Shown here: positions 56,607 through 64,000 of the stretch, one piece after another
Layout: every line of letters begins with the position of its first letter
Position numbering within the stretch: the stretch's first letter is position 1
NCBI GenBank assembly: GCA_023823795.1
Contig: CP085710.1
Span: 584,001-648,000, forward strand
DNA length: 64,000 bases
Direction: 5' to 3'
Origin: Bacillus sp. F19
Lineage (GTDB): Bacteria; Bacillota; Bacilli; Bacillales; Bacillaceae
The notes under the pieces: generated by a model
The model's input: the letters and a program-made list of their open reading frames with translations, nothing else
What the model was told of the DNA's origin: nothing
The model's database searches: none
Translations under genes and position numbers: made by a program

Positions 56607-58683
56607 TCGATTTGCCTCCTGTAAAAATAAGTTTGGCACTATTGAGGACAACACCTATTGTTGCCGCATTATGAATGGCAGCACCTACAACAGGTCTTAT
56701 GATTCCGAACGTCCCGAGTAATATGGCGCCGGTATTAATAAGAAGGGTAGCAGTGATGTTTTGTTTCATGATCTTCATCGTTTCTTTAGAAATATTAATG
56801 GCTTCGCTCACCAGCAAAGGGTTGTCGGAATGAATAACCACATCTGCAGTTTCCATTGCAATATCCGTTTTTTTGGAACCGATTGTAACACCGATGTCTG
56901 CATAGGCAAGGGCAGGTGCATCATTGATCCCGTCCCCGACCATCATGATAGTCCGTTCCTGATCTTTTTTGAGGTGCCGGACAATGCTGGCTTTATCCTG
57001 GGGCATGGCCTCTGAGATGTATTCGTCTACAGAGATGCGGGCAGCTACTTTTTTTGCAGCTTGTTCATAGTCACCGGTCAGCATGATGCATTCATCAATT
57101 CCATTCCGTTTCAGCTGATTGATTGAACGATTCATACCATTTCTGATTTTATCTTCAATTTCAATTACACCCATCAGCTGGAGGTTCATTGCTACATATA
57201 CCCCTGTTTGAAGACGGCCGGGTACATCTACACCATGATCATCCATAAAATTCCTGCTTCCTACGATGACATGTTTCCCATTAACAAAAACAGAAACGCC
57301 TTTTCCTACGTAATTTTCTAACGATTCGTCTTCATGATCAGGTATGGAGATACCCCTGATCTCGGCTTCCGCTAAAATGGCCTCGGCAATTGGATGAGAG
57401 GAATGCTCCTCAGCGGAAGCAGCATAAGCCAGCAGCTGGTCTTCTGAACAGCCGTTAACGGTATGAATTTCTGTAACAATCGGCTTTCCTTCTGTGACGG
57501 TTCCTGTTTTATCAAAAATTACTGTATCTGTTTTAGCCAGTTTCTCGATTGTATGGCCGCCTTTTATTAAAATTCCTTTTTGGGCTGCCTTCCCGATTGC
57601 TCCTGAAATGGCGGCTGCTGTCGATAGCTTTACTCCGCACACATAATCAATTACAAGCATATTCAGCACCCGGTTCCAGTCTCTTGTAAAAACGAAAATA
57701 AAGCCAGCCAGCATAAATGATAAAGGAACCATCTTATTCGTAAAGCGCTCAGATATTGTTTGTATTGGTGCTTGCTTATCCTGAGCCTCTTCGATTAATT
57801 TGATCATCCTGTTAACTGTCAGATCCTCACCAATTTTGTCTACCTCAAGAACGATGTTCCCTTCAGTGACGATGCTTCCGGCATACACATAAGAACCTTC
57901 TGAAACATGAACATGTGTATATTCTCCCGTTATAGAGGATTGATCAACTTGAGCATGATGGCTTACAATTCTACCGTCAAAAGGGATCTTTTCCCCTTGG
58001 AAAACAGCAACTTGATCACCGGCTTTTACTTTGTCTGTTTCGACTTTAATTTCTTGTTGATTTCCGGTGACCAGCCAAGCATAAGGTGTTTTAACTTCCA
58101 TCATTTCCCTTATGTGTCCTCTTGTCCTGTTTAACGTATAATCCATGAGCCATTCACTGATGGACGACATGACATAGATAACCAGTGCGGATTGCGGACT
58201 TCCTTTTAATAAAGATGCAATCAGAGCGGAAGCAGTAAGGGTATCTGGATTAGGTTTTCTCAAAGATTTTAAACCATTGATGATTATTTCCCTTGAAGCG
58301 TACAAAACTGCAAAAGCAGAAGGAGTAAAGAAGTTTGCAAAAGGCCCTTTGAAAAGAGGCGGTAAACCAAACATTCTCTCCGCAATATAAGTTGATGCCA
58401 CCAGCCCGAAACCGCTAAAAGCCTGCAGTGGTGAAGAGGTTTTTCTTGCAGATTGGGCATGAACAGATTTTTCAGGAGAAGGAAATAATTCCAATTTTAG
58501 ATTAATGCAGGCTGAAGAATGGTGAAGCACAGCAGTACGGCTTATTGGAGAATATAAGGCTGATATGACTCCGGGAATCGACCTGAGCTTTGCTTCAATA
58601 ACGGAAATGGACTCCCCGCTGCCAGTCCATCTGACTCTTGTTCTTCCTGGAATGGAATGCAAAATCTCAATGGCTAAATTCAT
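56512..58683 (-). CDS. P1B-type metal ATPase, CtpC-like, with atypical metal motif
   Basis: 723-residue P-type ATPase. N-terminal HMA_2 domain (LHSIPGRTRVRW), about six to eight membrane segments, actuator SSITGEY near 240, phosphorylation motif DKTGTVTEG near 390, SSHPIAEA near 440, TGDYEQAA near 560 and MVGDGINDAPALAYAD near 590. The usual CPC of the metal-site helix is replaced by YVC (in VIDYVCGVKL; codons 57637-57645). Whole-length resemblance to mycobacterial CtpC is clear (SEWLMDYTLNRTR, IHNAATIGVVLNSAKL). Substrate unknown. ATG 58683 follows AGAGGGG, 2 nt after the previous stop. The C-terminus may extend past its natural end. Confidence 0.85.
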   Translation of the reverse strand: MNLAIEILHSIPGRTRVRWTGSGESISVIEAKLRSIPGVISALYSPISRTAVLHHSSACINLKLELFPSPEKSVHAQSARKTSSPLQAFSGFGLVASTYIAERMFGLPPLFKGPFANFFTPSAFAVLYASREIIINGLKSLRKPNPDTLTASALIASLLKGSPQSALVIYVMSSISEWLMDYTLNRTRGHIREMMEVKTPYAWLVTGNQQEIKVETDKVKAGDQVAVFQGEKIPFDGRIVSHHAQVDQSSITGEYTHVHVSEGSYVYAGSIVTEGNIVLEVDKIGEDLTVNRMIKLIEEAQDKQAPIQTISERFTNKMVPLSFMLAGFIFVFTRDWNRVLNMLVIDYVCGVKLSTAAAISGAIGKAAQKGILIKGGHTIEKLAKTDTVIFDKTGTVTEGKPIVTEIHTVNGCSEDQLLAYAASAEEHSSHPIAEAILAEAEIRGISIPDHEDESLENYVGKGVSVFVNGKHVIVGSRNFMDDHGVDVPGRLQTGVYVAMNLQLMGVIEIEDKIRNGMNRSINQLKRNGIDECIMLTGDYEQAAKKVAARISVDEYISEAMPQDKASIVRHLKKDQERTIMMVGDGINDAPALAYADIGVTIGSKKTDIAMETADVVIHSDNPLLVSEAINISKETMKIMKQNITATLLINTGAILLGTFGIIRPVVGAAIHNAATIGVVLNSAKLIFTGGKSNVFQIPNPTFHSRQNEIIGSGAGSNNRALSY

Positions 58684-58685
58684 GG

Positions 58686-59219
58686 TCAACCCCTCTCTTT
58701 TTTGTTTTTTGATATAATTGTGTAAGCCCAATAGAGAAGGCTGCTCGAATAAACTGGATTTGCAGGCAGCTTTAATATACCGCTTACAATCAGCACAACC
58801 GACAATAAAGAGTCCGTATCCACTCTCCCTGCTGTCTGTTTTTTTAGTCCAGTATCAAGGTTTTGCATCAAATTAGATAGAATCTGAGAAAGGTCCGACT
58901 GGATCCCCGGATAAGAAGCAACGGAGATTTCAACCGCTCCCTTTACTATCTCATCAAACTGTTCCTGTGTAATCATCTGCTCATAAAATTCGATCAATAG
59001 CGTACCTGTAATAGAGGATGCTTCAGCTCTCTTCACTGTTGGAACGTCATTAAAGACTTTTGTTAGATTGGAAGCTGTATACTCATTTTTCCACCTGTCG
59101 CATTTCAAGCGCACCCTCCCAGGAATAGCGTGAACAACATGAACTTTTTGATCCTTTATTGCTGAAATGATTTTAGGAGCGGCTAAGGAAGCTCCAATTC
59201 CAAGCATTGTTTTAAGCAT
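58686..59219 (-). CDS. HMA_2-like domain protein with C-terminal membrane segments
   Basis: 177 residues: short hydrophobic N-terminus (MLGIGASLAAPKII), HMA_2 domain with VVHAIPGRVRLKCDRW and a second half SSITGTLLIEFYEQ, then two hydrophobic helices (LLSVVLIVSGILKL; YSSSLLYWAYTII). No CxxC. Predicted partner of the downstream ATPase, perhaps a metal relay or assembly subunit (inference). ATG 59219 follows GGGAG. The stop is 2 nt from the ATPase start, so translation is coupled. Confidence 0.75.
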   Translation of the reverse strand: MLKTMLGIGASLAAPKIISAIKDQKVHVVHAIPGRVRLKCDRWKNEYTASNLTKVFNDVPTVKRAEASSITGTLLIEFYEQMITQEQFDEIVKGAVEISVASYPGIQSDLSQILSNLMQNLDTGLKKQTAGRVDTDSLLSVVLIVSGILKLPANPVYSSSLLYWAYTIISKNKKERG

Positions 59220-59237
59220 ATGATTTCTCCCAGCTTA

Positions 59238-59540
59238 TCATGTATATTTTTCTATGATTTTCAGCCAGCGTTTAATAGAAAGCGGCTGTGCAGCAGACTC
59301 CGGTTTAAATAGAATGAGAGCAGAGCCCGTCTCTTTCGTAAATTCTATTGAATTAATATCTGGATCCTGTTTCATTTCGTCAATCAGCAACCACATATTC
59401 TTCTCATTGTCTCTCCAATTTGGAAAAGACAGACGCATGCGTCCTGGAATATAATGCTTAAGGAAAATCCCATTCCTCTGCAGCAGCGTATTCACCCTTC
59501 TTGTAAAAAAATAATCCTGTACAGCATTCAGCAAATCCAT
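59238..59540 (-). CDS. Small HMA_2-like domain protein
   Basis: 100 residues, soluble: helix (LLNAVQDYFFTRRVNTLLQR), then KHYIPGRMRLSFPNW, and a beta/alpha tail ending in SIKRWLKIIEKYT. It is the isolated HMA_2 fold of the operon, again without CxxC. First gene of the set, 18 nt ahead of the next. ATG 59540 with GAGGGG close upstream. Confidence 0.7.
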   Translation of the reverse strand: MDLLNAVQDYFFTRRVNTLLQRNGIFLKHYIPGRMRLSFPNWRDNEKNMWLLIDEMKQDPDINSIEFTKETGSALILFKPESAAQPLSIKRWLKIIEKYT

Positions 59541-59622
59541 ACCCCTCTACTAAATATTGTATTTATTCTTTTTTTTGAATTTTATAACTATCATCTTATA
59601 TAGTCAATAATTTCCTATTATA

Positions 59623-59640
59623 ACAGGATAATAGTCCTGT
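59623..59640. promoter_or_regulatory. Inverted repeat upstream of the P-type ATPase operon
   Basis: ACAGGA-TAATAG-TCCTGT is a perfect 6-bp inverted repeat about 83-100 nt before the first gene. A metal-responsive repressor operator is possible. 59541-59816 otherwise has only AT-rich promoter-type sequence for both divergent operons. Confidence 0.35.
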
Positions 59641-59816
59641 CTCTTTCAACAAAGAAAGATAAAGTTAGCCAGATCTATGGTTCGGGCCTTCAATCTATAG
59701 ATATGTTTTACTTTCTTAAATAATTTAACTGTTCAGCTACCCGGCTGTCTTTTTCACTAGCAAGATCATATAGTCAAAATATTGCACCTTCTTCGTCAAT
59801 TTAGTCTCCCTATATA

Positions 59817-59854
59817 AGTAAGCGCTGCCATTATAATAAAAGAAAGCGATTACA
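59817..59854 (+). promoter_or_regulatory. Two cre-like sites around a -10 of the sugar transporter operon
   Basis: AGTAAGCGCTGCCA (59817) and AGAAAGCGATTACA (59841) match the CcpA consensus TGWAANCGNTNWCA with two and one mismatches. TATAAT (59832) lies between them. CcpA binding here would repress the operon when glucose is present. Confidence 0.6.
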
Positions 59855-59875
59855 TTAAAAGGGGTGGTGATACGG

Positions 59876-60817
59876 TTGGAAACGAAAATTCAGACGGATC
59901 CGGTAAGCACGAAATCTCATTTGGAGGCAGTACCTAAAAAGAAATTTAAGTATAAGAGTTTACTAACATACGCTGCCTTTGTTGGACCGGCACTTTTATT
60001 TTTCTTAGTTATTCAGATTCTTCCTTTCTTAATGGGTCTTTATTATTCATTTACTTCATGGAATGGAGTCAGCTCGGCTGTTGAGTGGGTAGGAATTGAG
60101 AATTATAAGAAAATCTTTACGAACGATCCGGCCTTTTTTAATTCTTTTATGTTTACGACGAAATTTATGTTTGCGGCTGTTATTATTAGTAACTTAATAG
60201 GTTTTGCGTTTGCGCTGATTTTAAATGCTGCGCTTAAAACCAAAAACATATTGCGGACTGTGTTTTTTATTCCTAACGTGATCGGCGGGTTATTGCTCGG
60301 ATTTATCTGGCAGTTTATTTTTGTAAAAGGGTTTGCTTCGATCGGGAACATGACGGGCATCGAATTTTTCAAAATGCCGTGGCTTGGGGATGAAACGACA
60401 GCGTTCTGGGGAATTGTCATTGTATTTGCATGGCAGACCAGCGGTTATATGATGGTCATCTATATTGCAGCGCTTCAAGGTGTGGATAATTCCCTGCTGG
60501 AGGCTGCGAAAATGGATGGTGCATCAAGCTTCACACTTTTAACAAAAATCATTATTCCTTTAATATTACCGGCATTTACGATTTGTCTGTTCTTAACGAT
60601 TTCGATGGCATTCAAGATCTTTGACCTGAATATTTCCCTGACAGGCGGAGGGCCATTCAATTCAACTCAGTCTGTAGCGATTAATATTTATCAGGAAGCC
60701 TTCCAGAACAACCGTTATGGATTAGGTACAGCGAAGTCCATTCTGTTCTTTGTAGTAGTTGCAATCTTTACTACAGTTCAGGTTATGATGACGAAGAAGA
60801 GGGAGGTTGAGGCTTAA
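59876..60817 (+). CDS. Sugar ABC transporter permease (MalF/UgpA-like)
   Basis: 313-residue CUT1-type permease: a hydrophilic N-terminus, six hydrophobic segments, and the EAA loop NSLLEAAKMDGASSFTLLTK near residue 208. Motif FNSTQSVAINIYQEAF near 265. The frame opens at GTG 59864; the TTG at 59876 is 8 nt from AAGGGGTGG and begins METKIQT, so it is preferred. Its stop overlaps the next start (TAATG). The substrate is a sugar or oligosaccharide, not identifiable. Confidence 0.87.
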   Translation: METKIQTDPVSTKSHLEAVPKKKFKYKSLLTYAAFVGPALLFFLVIQILPFLMGLYYSFTSWNGVSSAVEWVGIENYKKIFTNDPAFFNSFMFTTKFMFAAVIISNLIGFAFALILNAALKTKNILRTVFFIPNVIGGLLLGFIWQFIFVKGFASIGNMTGIEFFKMPWLGDETTAFWGIVIVFAWQTSGYMMVIYIAALQGVDNSLLEAAKMDGASSFTLLTKIIIPLILPAFTICLFLTISMAFKIFDLNISLTGGGPFNSTQSVAINIYQEAFQNNRYGLGTAKSILFFVVVAIFTTVQVMMTKKREVEA

Positions 60818-61644
60818 TGGGTAACCGGTATACAAGCAGGACGTTTATATTAGAGATAATAGCCATTGCCGTCGCGCTCATTTTCCTTGTTCCTTTTTAC
60901 TTCGTGCTGATCAACTCTGTCAAGCCGTTTGCGGCAATCCTCATTGATGCTGCAGCATGGCCGAAGGAATTCATGTTTTCTAACTATGCCAAGGTGTGGG
61001 AGATCATCAACTTCCCTCGTGCATTCTGGAACTCCCTTGTGATTACGGTTTTCAGTAACATTGGTTTAGTTATCATAAGTTCGATGGCTGCGTGGAAAAT
61101 GGTCCGCACGCCAGGAAAGTTCAGCAAGATTTTATTCATTCTCTTCGTAGCTGCCATGGTCATCCCGTTCCAGACGGTCATGATCCCGCTTATGAAGCTT
61201 GGCGGTACGCTCGGGATAACAAATAGTATTCCAGGCTTAATCATGATGTATTTTGGATTTGGTGTTCCGCTGTCGCTGTTCTTATATCATGGATTCGTAA
61301 AAACAGTTCCTGTGGAAATTGAAGAATCAGCGAAAATAGACGGGTGCAGCGAGTTCGGAGTATTTTGGAGAATTGTTTTCCCTCTTCTAAAACCGATAAC
61401 TGTCACGGTCGTTATTTTGAACACGCTATGGATCTGGAATGATTATCTGCTTCCATTGCTGGTTCTTCAGGATGCAGAGCTGCGGACGATTCCGCTTGCA
61501 GCAAGCTCATTCTTTGCTCAGTATACGAAGCAGTGGGATATGGGTCTTGCCGCGTTAGTGCTTGGTATTACACCAGTCGTCATCTTCTTCTTATTCTTAC
61601 AGAAGCACATTATCAAGGGCATTGCTTCTGGCTCAATCAAGTAG
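60817..61644 (+). CDS. Sugar ABC transporter permease (MalG/UgpE-like)
   Basis: 275-residue CUT1 permease with six hydrophobic segments and EAA loop EIEESAKIDGCSEFGVFWRI near residue 168. ATG overlaps the previous stop, so translation is coupled. No ATPase gene is present in the operon; such systems share an MsmX-type ATPase. Confidence 0.9.
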   Translation: MGNRYTSRTFILEIIAIAVALIFLVPFYFVLINSVKPFAAILIDAAAWPKEFMFSNYAKVWEIINFPRAFWNSLVITVFSNIGLVIISSMAAWKMVRTPGKFSKILFILFVAAMVIPFQTVMIPLMKLGGTLGITNSIPGLIMMYFGFGVPLSLFLYHGFVKTVPVEIEESAKIDGCSEFGVFWRIVFPLLKPITVTVVILNTLWIWNDYLLPLLVLQDAELRTIPLAASSFFAQYTKQWDMGLAALVLGITPVVIFFLFLQKHIIKGIASGSIK

Positions 61645-61726
61645 ATATAAAGTTTCTGCATTCATTGGATGTAATGGGTGCAGAAAATTATATAATATTA
61701 TAGTTATCAAGGAGGTCAATCCATTA

Positions 61727-63010
61727 ATGAAACGCTTTCTGTTATTATGTATGTCTTTGGTATTCGTATTTGGTATTATGGCTGGCTGTTCTTCAAAGGA
61801 AACGGCTAAAGATGGGGAATCAGGCGGAGATTCTAAGTCTGGTGATGAAGTAGTAACGCTTAATTTCTTCCAATTCAAGGTTGAAATTGCTGATCAGCTT
61901 CAAGAGATGATTAAAGAATTCGAAGCTGAGCATCCAAACATTAAAGTAAAGCTTGAAACAGTTGGCGGAGGTGCCGATTACGGTGCAGCGCTTAAAGCAA
62001 AATTCGCTTCAGGTGAAGAGCCGGATATTTTCAACAACGGCGGATTTAAAGAATTAGAGCTTTGGAAAGAAAAGTTAGCTGATCTATCAGGCGAGCCATG
62101 GGTTGAGCATGTTCTTCCAATCGGAAAAGTGCCAATGACAGATGCAGACGGCAAGCTTTATGGTATGCCTGTAAACCTTGAAGGATATGGATTTGTTTAC
62201 AACAAAGATTTATTTAAAAAAGCGGGTATTACAGAGCCGCCTAAAACGATTGACGAATTAAAAGCCGCTGCGAAAAAGCTTGAAGCTAAAAAGATCACTC
62301 CATTCTCTGCCGGTTATGGCGAGTGGTGGGTAATTGGACAGCATTTACTTAACATTCCATTTGCTCAGCAAGAAGATCCAGAAGCATTTATCGCTGGATT
62401 ATATGATGGTTCTGAGAAAATCCCAGGCAACAAGCAGTTTAAAGAATTTAAAGAAGTATTAGACACAGAGCTTAAATATGCAAACGATAATCCATTAACA
62501 ACAGATTACAATACTCAAGTTACACTGTTTGCTTCTGGTGAAACAGCAATGCTTCAACAAGGAAACTGGACTGAGAACATGATCACTGAAATCAATCCTG
62601 AAATCAACATGGGCTTCCTTCCAATTCCAATCAGCAATGATGATAGTGCAGGAAACCTTCCTGTAGGCGTTCCGAATAACTGGGTATTGAATAAAAACTC
62701 AGAGCACCTTGAAGAAGCTAAAACATTCTTAAACTGGATGGTTTCTTCTGAAACTGGTAAACGCTTCATCACAGAAGAATTTGCATTCATTCCAGCATTT
62801 GATAACATTGAGCCAGCAGGTCTTGGCGATCTGGGAACATCAATCCTTGATTACTCTAAGGAAGAAAAAACAATTCCTTGGACTTGGTTCAAATGGCCGG
62901 ATGGAGCGAATAAAGAATTCGCAGCAGCTATACAGGAATACGCTGCAGGCAAAATTGATTATGATACACTGCTTGAGAGATTCCAGACCTCATGGGATAA
63001 CTTGAAGTAA
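61727..63010 (+). CDS. Sugar ABC transporter substrate-binding lipoprotein
   Basis: 427-residue family 1 solute-binding lipoprotein: lipobox MAGC near residue 23, Gly/Asp/Ser linker, then LNFFQFKVEIADQLQEMIKE and EAEHPNIKVKLETVGGG, and the SASGEEPDIF-type ASGEEPDIFNNGG near 100. ATG 61727 follows GGAGG at 11 nt; the longer open frame from 61562 overlaps the permease and is not used. The sugar is unknown. A terminator follows. Confidence 0.9.
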   Translation: MKRFLLLCMSLVFVFGIMAGCSSKETAKDGESGGDSKSGDEVVTLNFFQFKVEIADQLQEMIKEFEAEHPNIKVKLETVGGGADYGAALKAKFASGEEPDIFNNGGFKELELWKEKLADLSGEPWVEHVLPIGKVPMTDADGKLYGMPVNLEGYGFVYNKDLFKKAGITEPPKTIDELKAAAKKLEAKKITPFSAGYGEWWVIGQHLLNIPFAQQEDPEAFIAGLYDGSEKIPGNKQFKEFKEVLDTELKYANDNPLTTDYNTQVTLFASGETAMLQQGNWTENMITEINPEINMGFLPIPISNDDSAGNLPVGVPNNWVLNKNSEHLEEAKTFLNWMVSSETGKRFITEEFAFIPAFDNIEPAGLGDLGTSILDYSKEEKTIPWTWFKWPDGANKEFAAAIQEYAAGKIDYDTLLERFQTSWDNLK

Positions 63011-63018
63011 TAGATTGA

Positions 63019-63055
63019 AAGAAAGCATGCCTGTTAGAGGTATGCTTTCTTTTCT
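63019..63055 (+). terminator. Terminator of the sugar transporter operon
   Basis: AAGAAAGCATGCCT and AGGTATGCTTTCTT pair with a small loop, then TTTCTTG. Confidence 0.85.
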
Positions 63056-63064
63056 TGCCAACCC

Positions 63065-63770
63065 ATATTGTTGATTCAATAGGCGCGATGCAGCACTTTC
63101 TAGAGAAGTCAGTATCGAGTTGTGGTATCAAAAAGCGAAATGCAGCACTTTCCTAAGCAGTCAACATCGATTTGTGGTATTAAAAAGCGAAATGCAGCAC
63201 TTTCTAAAGAAGAAAGCATCGATTTGTTGTATCAAAAAGCGAAATGCAGCACTTTCCAAAGCAGTCAACATCGAGTTGTGGTATTAAAAAGCGAAATGCA
63301 GCCCTTTCCAAAGCAGTCAGCATCGATTTGTGGTATCAAAAACCAAAATGCAGCACTTTCTAAAGAAGAAAGCATCGAGTTGTGGTATCAAAAAGCGAAA
63401 AGCAGCACTTTCTGAAGAAGTCAGCATCGATTTGTGGTATCAAAAAGCGAAAAGCAGCACTTTCTGAAGAAGTCAGCATCAAGTTGTGGTATCAAAAACC
63501 AAAATGCAGCCCTTTCTGAAGAAGTCAGCATCAAGTTGTGGTATCAAAAACCAAAATGCAGCCCTTTCTAAAGAAGTCAGCATCGAGTTGTGGTATCAAA
63601 AACCAAAATGCAGCACTTTCAGAAGAAGTCAGCATCAAGTTGTGTTATCAAAAACCAAAATGCAGCCCTTTCTAAAGAAGTCAGTATCGAGTTGTGGTAA
63701 CAAAAACCGAAATGCCGCACTTACCAAAGGAGTCTTATCAAGTTGTTGCATCAACTCAATCCGCACTTAT
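63065..63770. repeat. Tandem array C: about 13 copies of a 52-bp unit
   Basis: Units with landmark GTGGTATCAAAAAGCGAAATG and GCAGCACTTTCTGAAGAAGT follow each other every 52 nt (start positions 63122, 63174, 63226 and on; the unit is described in parts). Variants: AAAGCGAAATGCAG or AACCAAAATGCAG. The core AAAAAGCGAAATGCAG is identical to that of array A, 55 kb away. The end is degenerate near 63720-63770. It fills most of the space between the binding protein and the following gene. Confidence 0.93.
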
Positions 63771-63895
63771 CACACCAAATAGAATATCCCCATTCAAACC
63801 TCGAGGTATTTGCAGGAAGATTCAAAAAAGTCCTTTTAAGAGTATGAACCTCACTATATACTAAAAGTTAAGTATGACCTGGGAGGTCCGTCCCC

Positions 63896-64000
63896 ATGCT
63901 GAAGAAAAGCATCCGGAATAAGCTAATTGTTTTATTAATGATTACGACAATTGTGCCTTTTGGCAGTTCGATCATTATTACCTATTTATATACGAAAGGC
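63896..64000 (+). CDS. Start of a probable membrane sensor kinase (partial)
   Basis: 35 codons visible: MLKKSIRNKLIVLLMITTIV then PFGSSIIITYLYTKG, a basic N-terminus and a transmembrane segment, as in YesM-type histidine kinases that sit beside sugar ABC operons. GGGAGG is 9 nt upstream. It continues beyond the window, so the identity is inferred from the first segment and the neighbours. Confidence 0.55.
   Translation, partial: MLKKSIRNKLIVLLMITTIVPFGSSIIITYLYTKG

Noticed and set aside
63122-63782. Two plus-strand frames in array C
   Set aside because: They are by-products of the 52-bp repeats, change frame every unit and have no recognisable protein features.

Overview
The window is Bacillaceae chromosome, closest in gene order to Bacillus subtilis and probably Bacillus or Metabacillus. 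The evidence is conserved synteny (the yfk, yfj, yfh, yga order running into an rrnD-type rRNA operon with the same 16-tRNA tail), spore genes (sspK, a gamma-type SASP, pdaA, yfhD/yfhE), strong GGAGG ribosome binding sites with frequent TTG/GTG starts, and low-to-moderate GC. Names are by recognition of protein sequence and gene order; no database was searched.

Layout. 1-7.6 kb: Ca2+/H+ exchanger, YczE-like membrane protein, yfkD, an IS3/IS150-type element inserted in the loop of the yfkD/yfkA terminator, the radical-SAM gene yfkA, an SE1561-family small protein and fumA. 7.7-9.4 kb: a large array of ~52-bp tandem repeats. 9.5-13.9 kb: pdaA, an AlkA-type glycosylase, rlmCD and a yfmL-like helicase. 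14-15 kb: a decayed nitrite reductase fragment between two TnrA/GlnR-like boxes, then a five-box DnaA cluster. 15-25 kb: the yfh region (yfhD, yfhE, a GNAT gene with a structured leader, an amidohydrolase, yfhF, recX, yfhH, sspK, yfhJ, yfhP, mutY, yfhS, fabL) and sspE. 25.3-28.5 kb: a carotenoid-desaturase remnant, ygaB, ygaC, ygaD. 28.8-34.5 kb: a five-gene peptide ABC transporter. 34.6-48.8 kb: ydhK-like lipoprotein, a second repeat array, ygaE, a large glutamate synthase, gsaB, modAB, a K+ channel, bcp, a dehydrogenase, perR, ygzB, ygxA. 48.9-55.6 kb: 16S-23S-5S and 16 tRNAs. 55.8-59.5 kb: a minus-strand operon with a CtpC-like P-type ATPase, three further HMA_2-like proteins and a glycine-zipper membrane peptide. 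59.8-63.0 kb: a sugar ABC transporter with cre sites. 63.06-63.77 kb: a third repeat array, then the start of a probable sensor kinase.

How parts work together. The peptide transporter has a CodY-like box. Glutamate synthase has a cre site and a GlnR/TnrA-like box, joining carbon and nitrogen control. perR carries its own PerR box beside bcp. The P-type ATPase operon looks like a membrane metal-transport platform resembling the mycobacterial CtpC/PacL pairs, but its core metal motif is altered.

Best leads: (1) three intergenic arrays, 27-55 kb apart, share the same 51-52 bp period, and two share an identical 16-nt core; (2) the HMA_2/P-type ATPase/glycine-zipper operon; (3) a leader RNA with a tRNA T-arm-like hairpin and mutually exclusive stems ahead of a GNAT gene; (4) the extra-oriC DnaA-box cluster.
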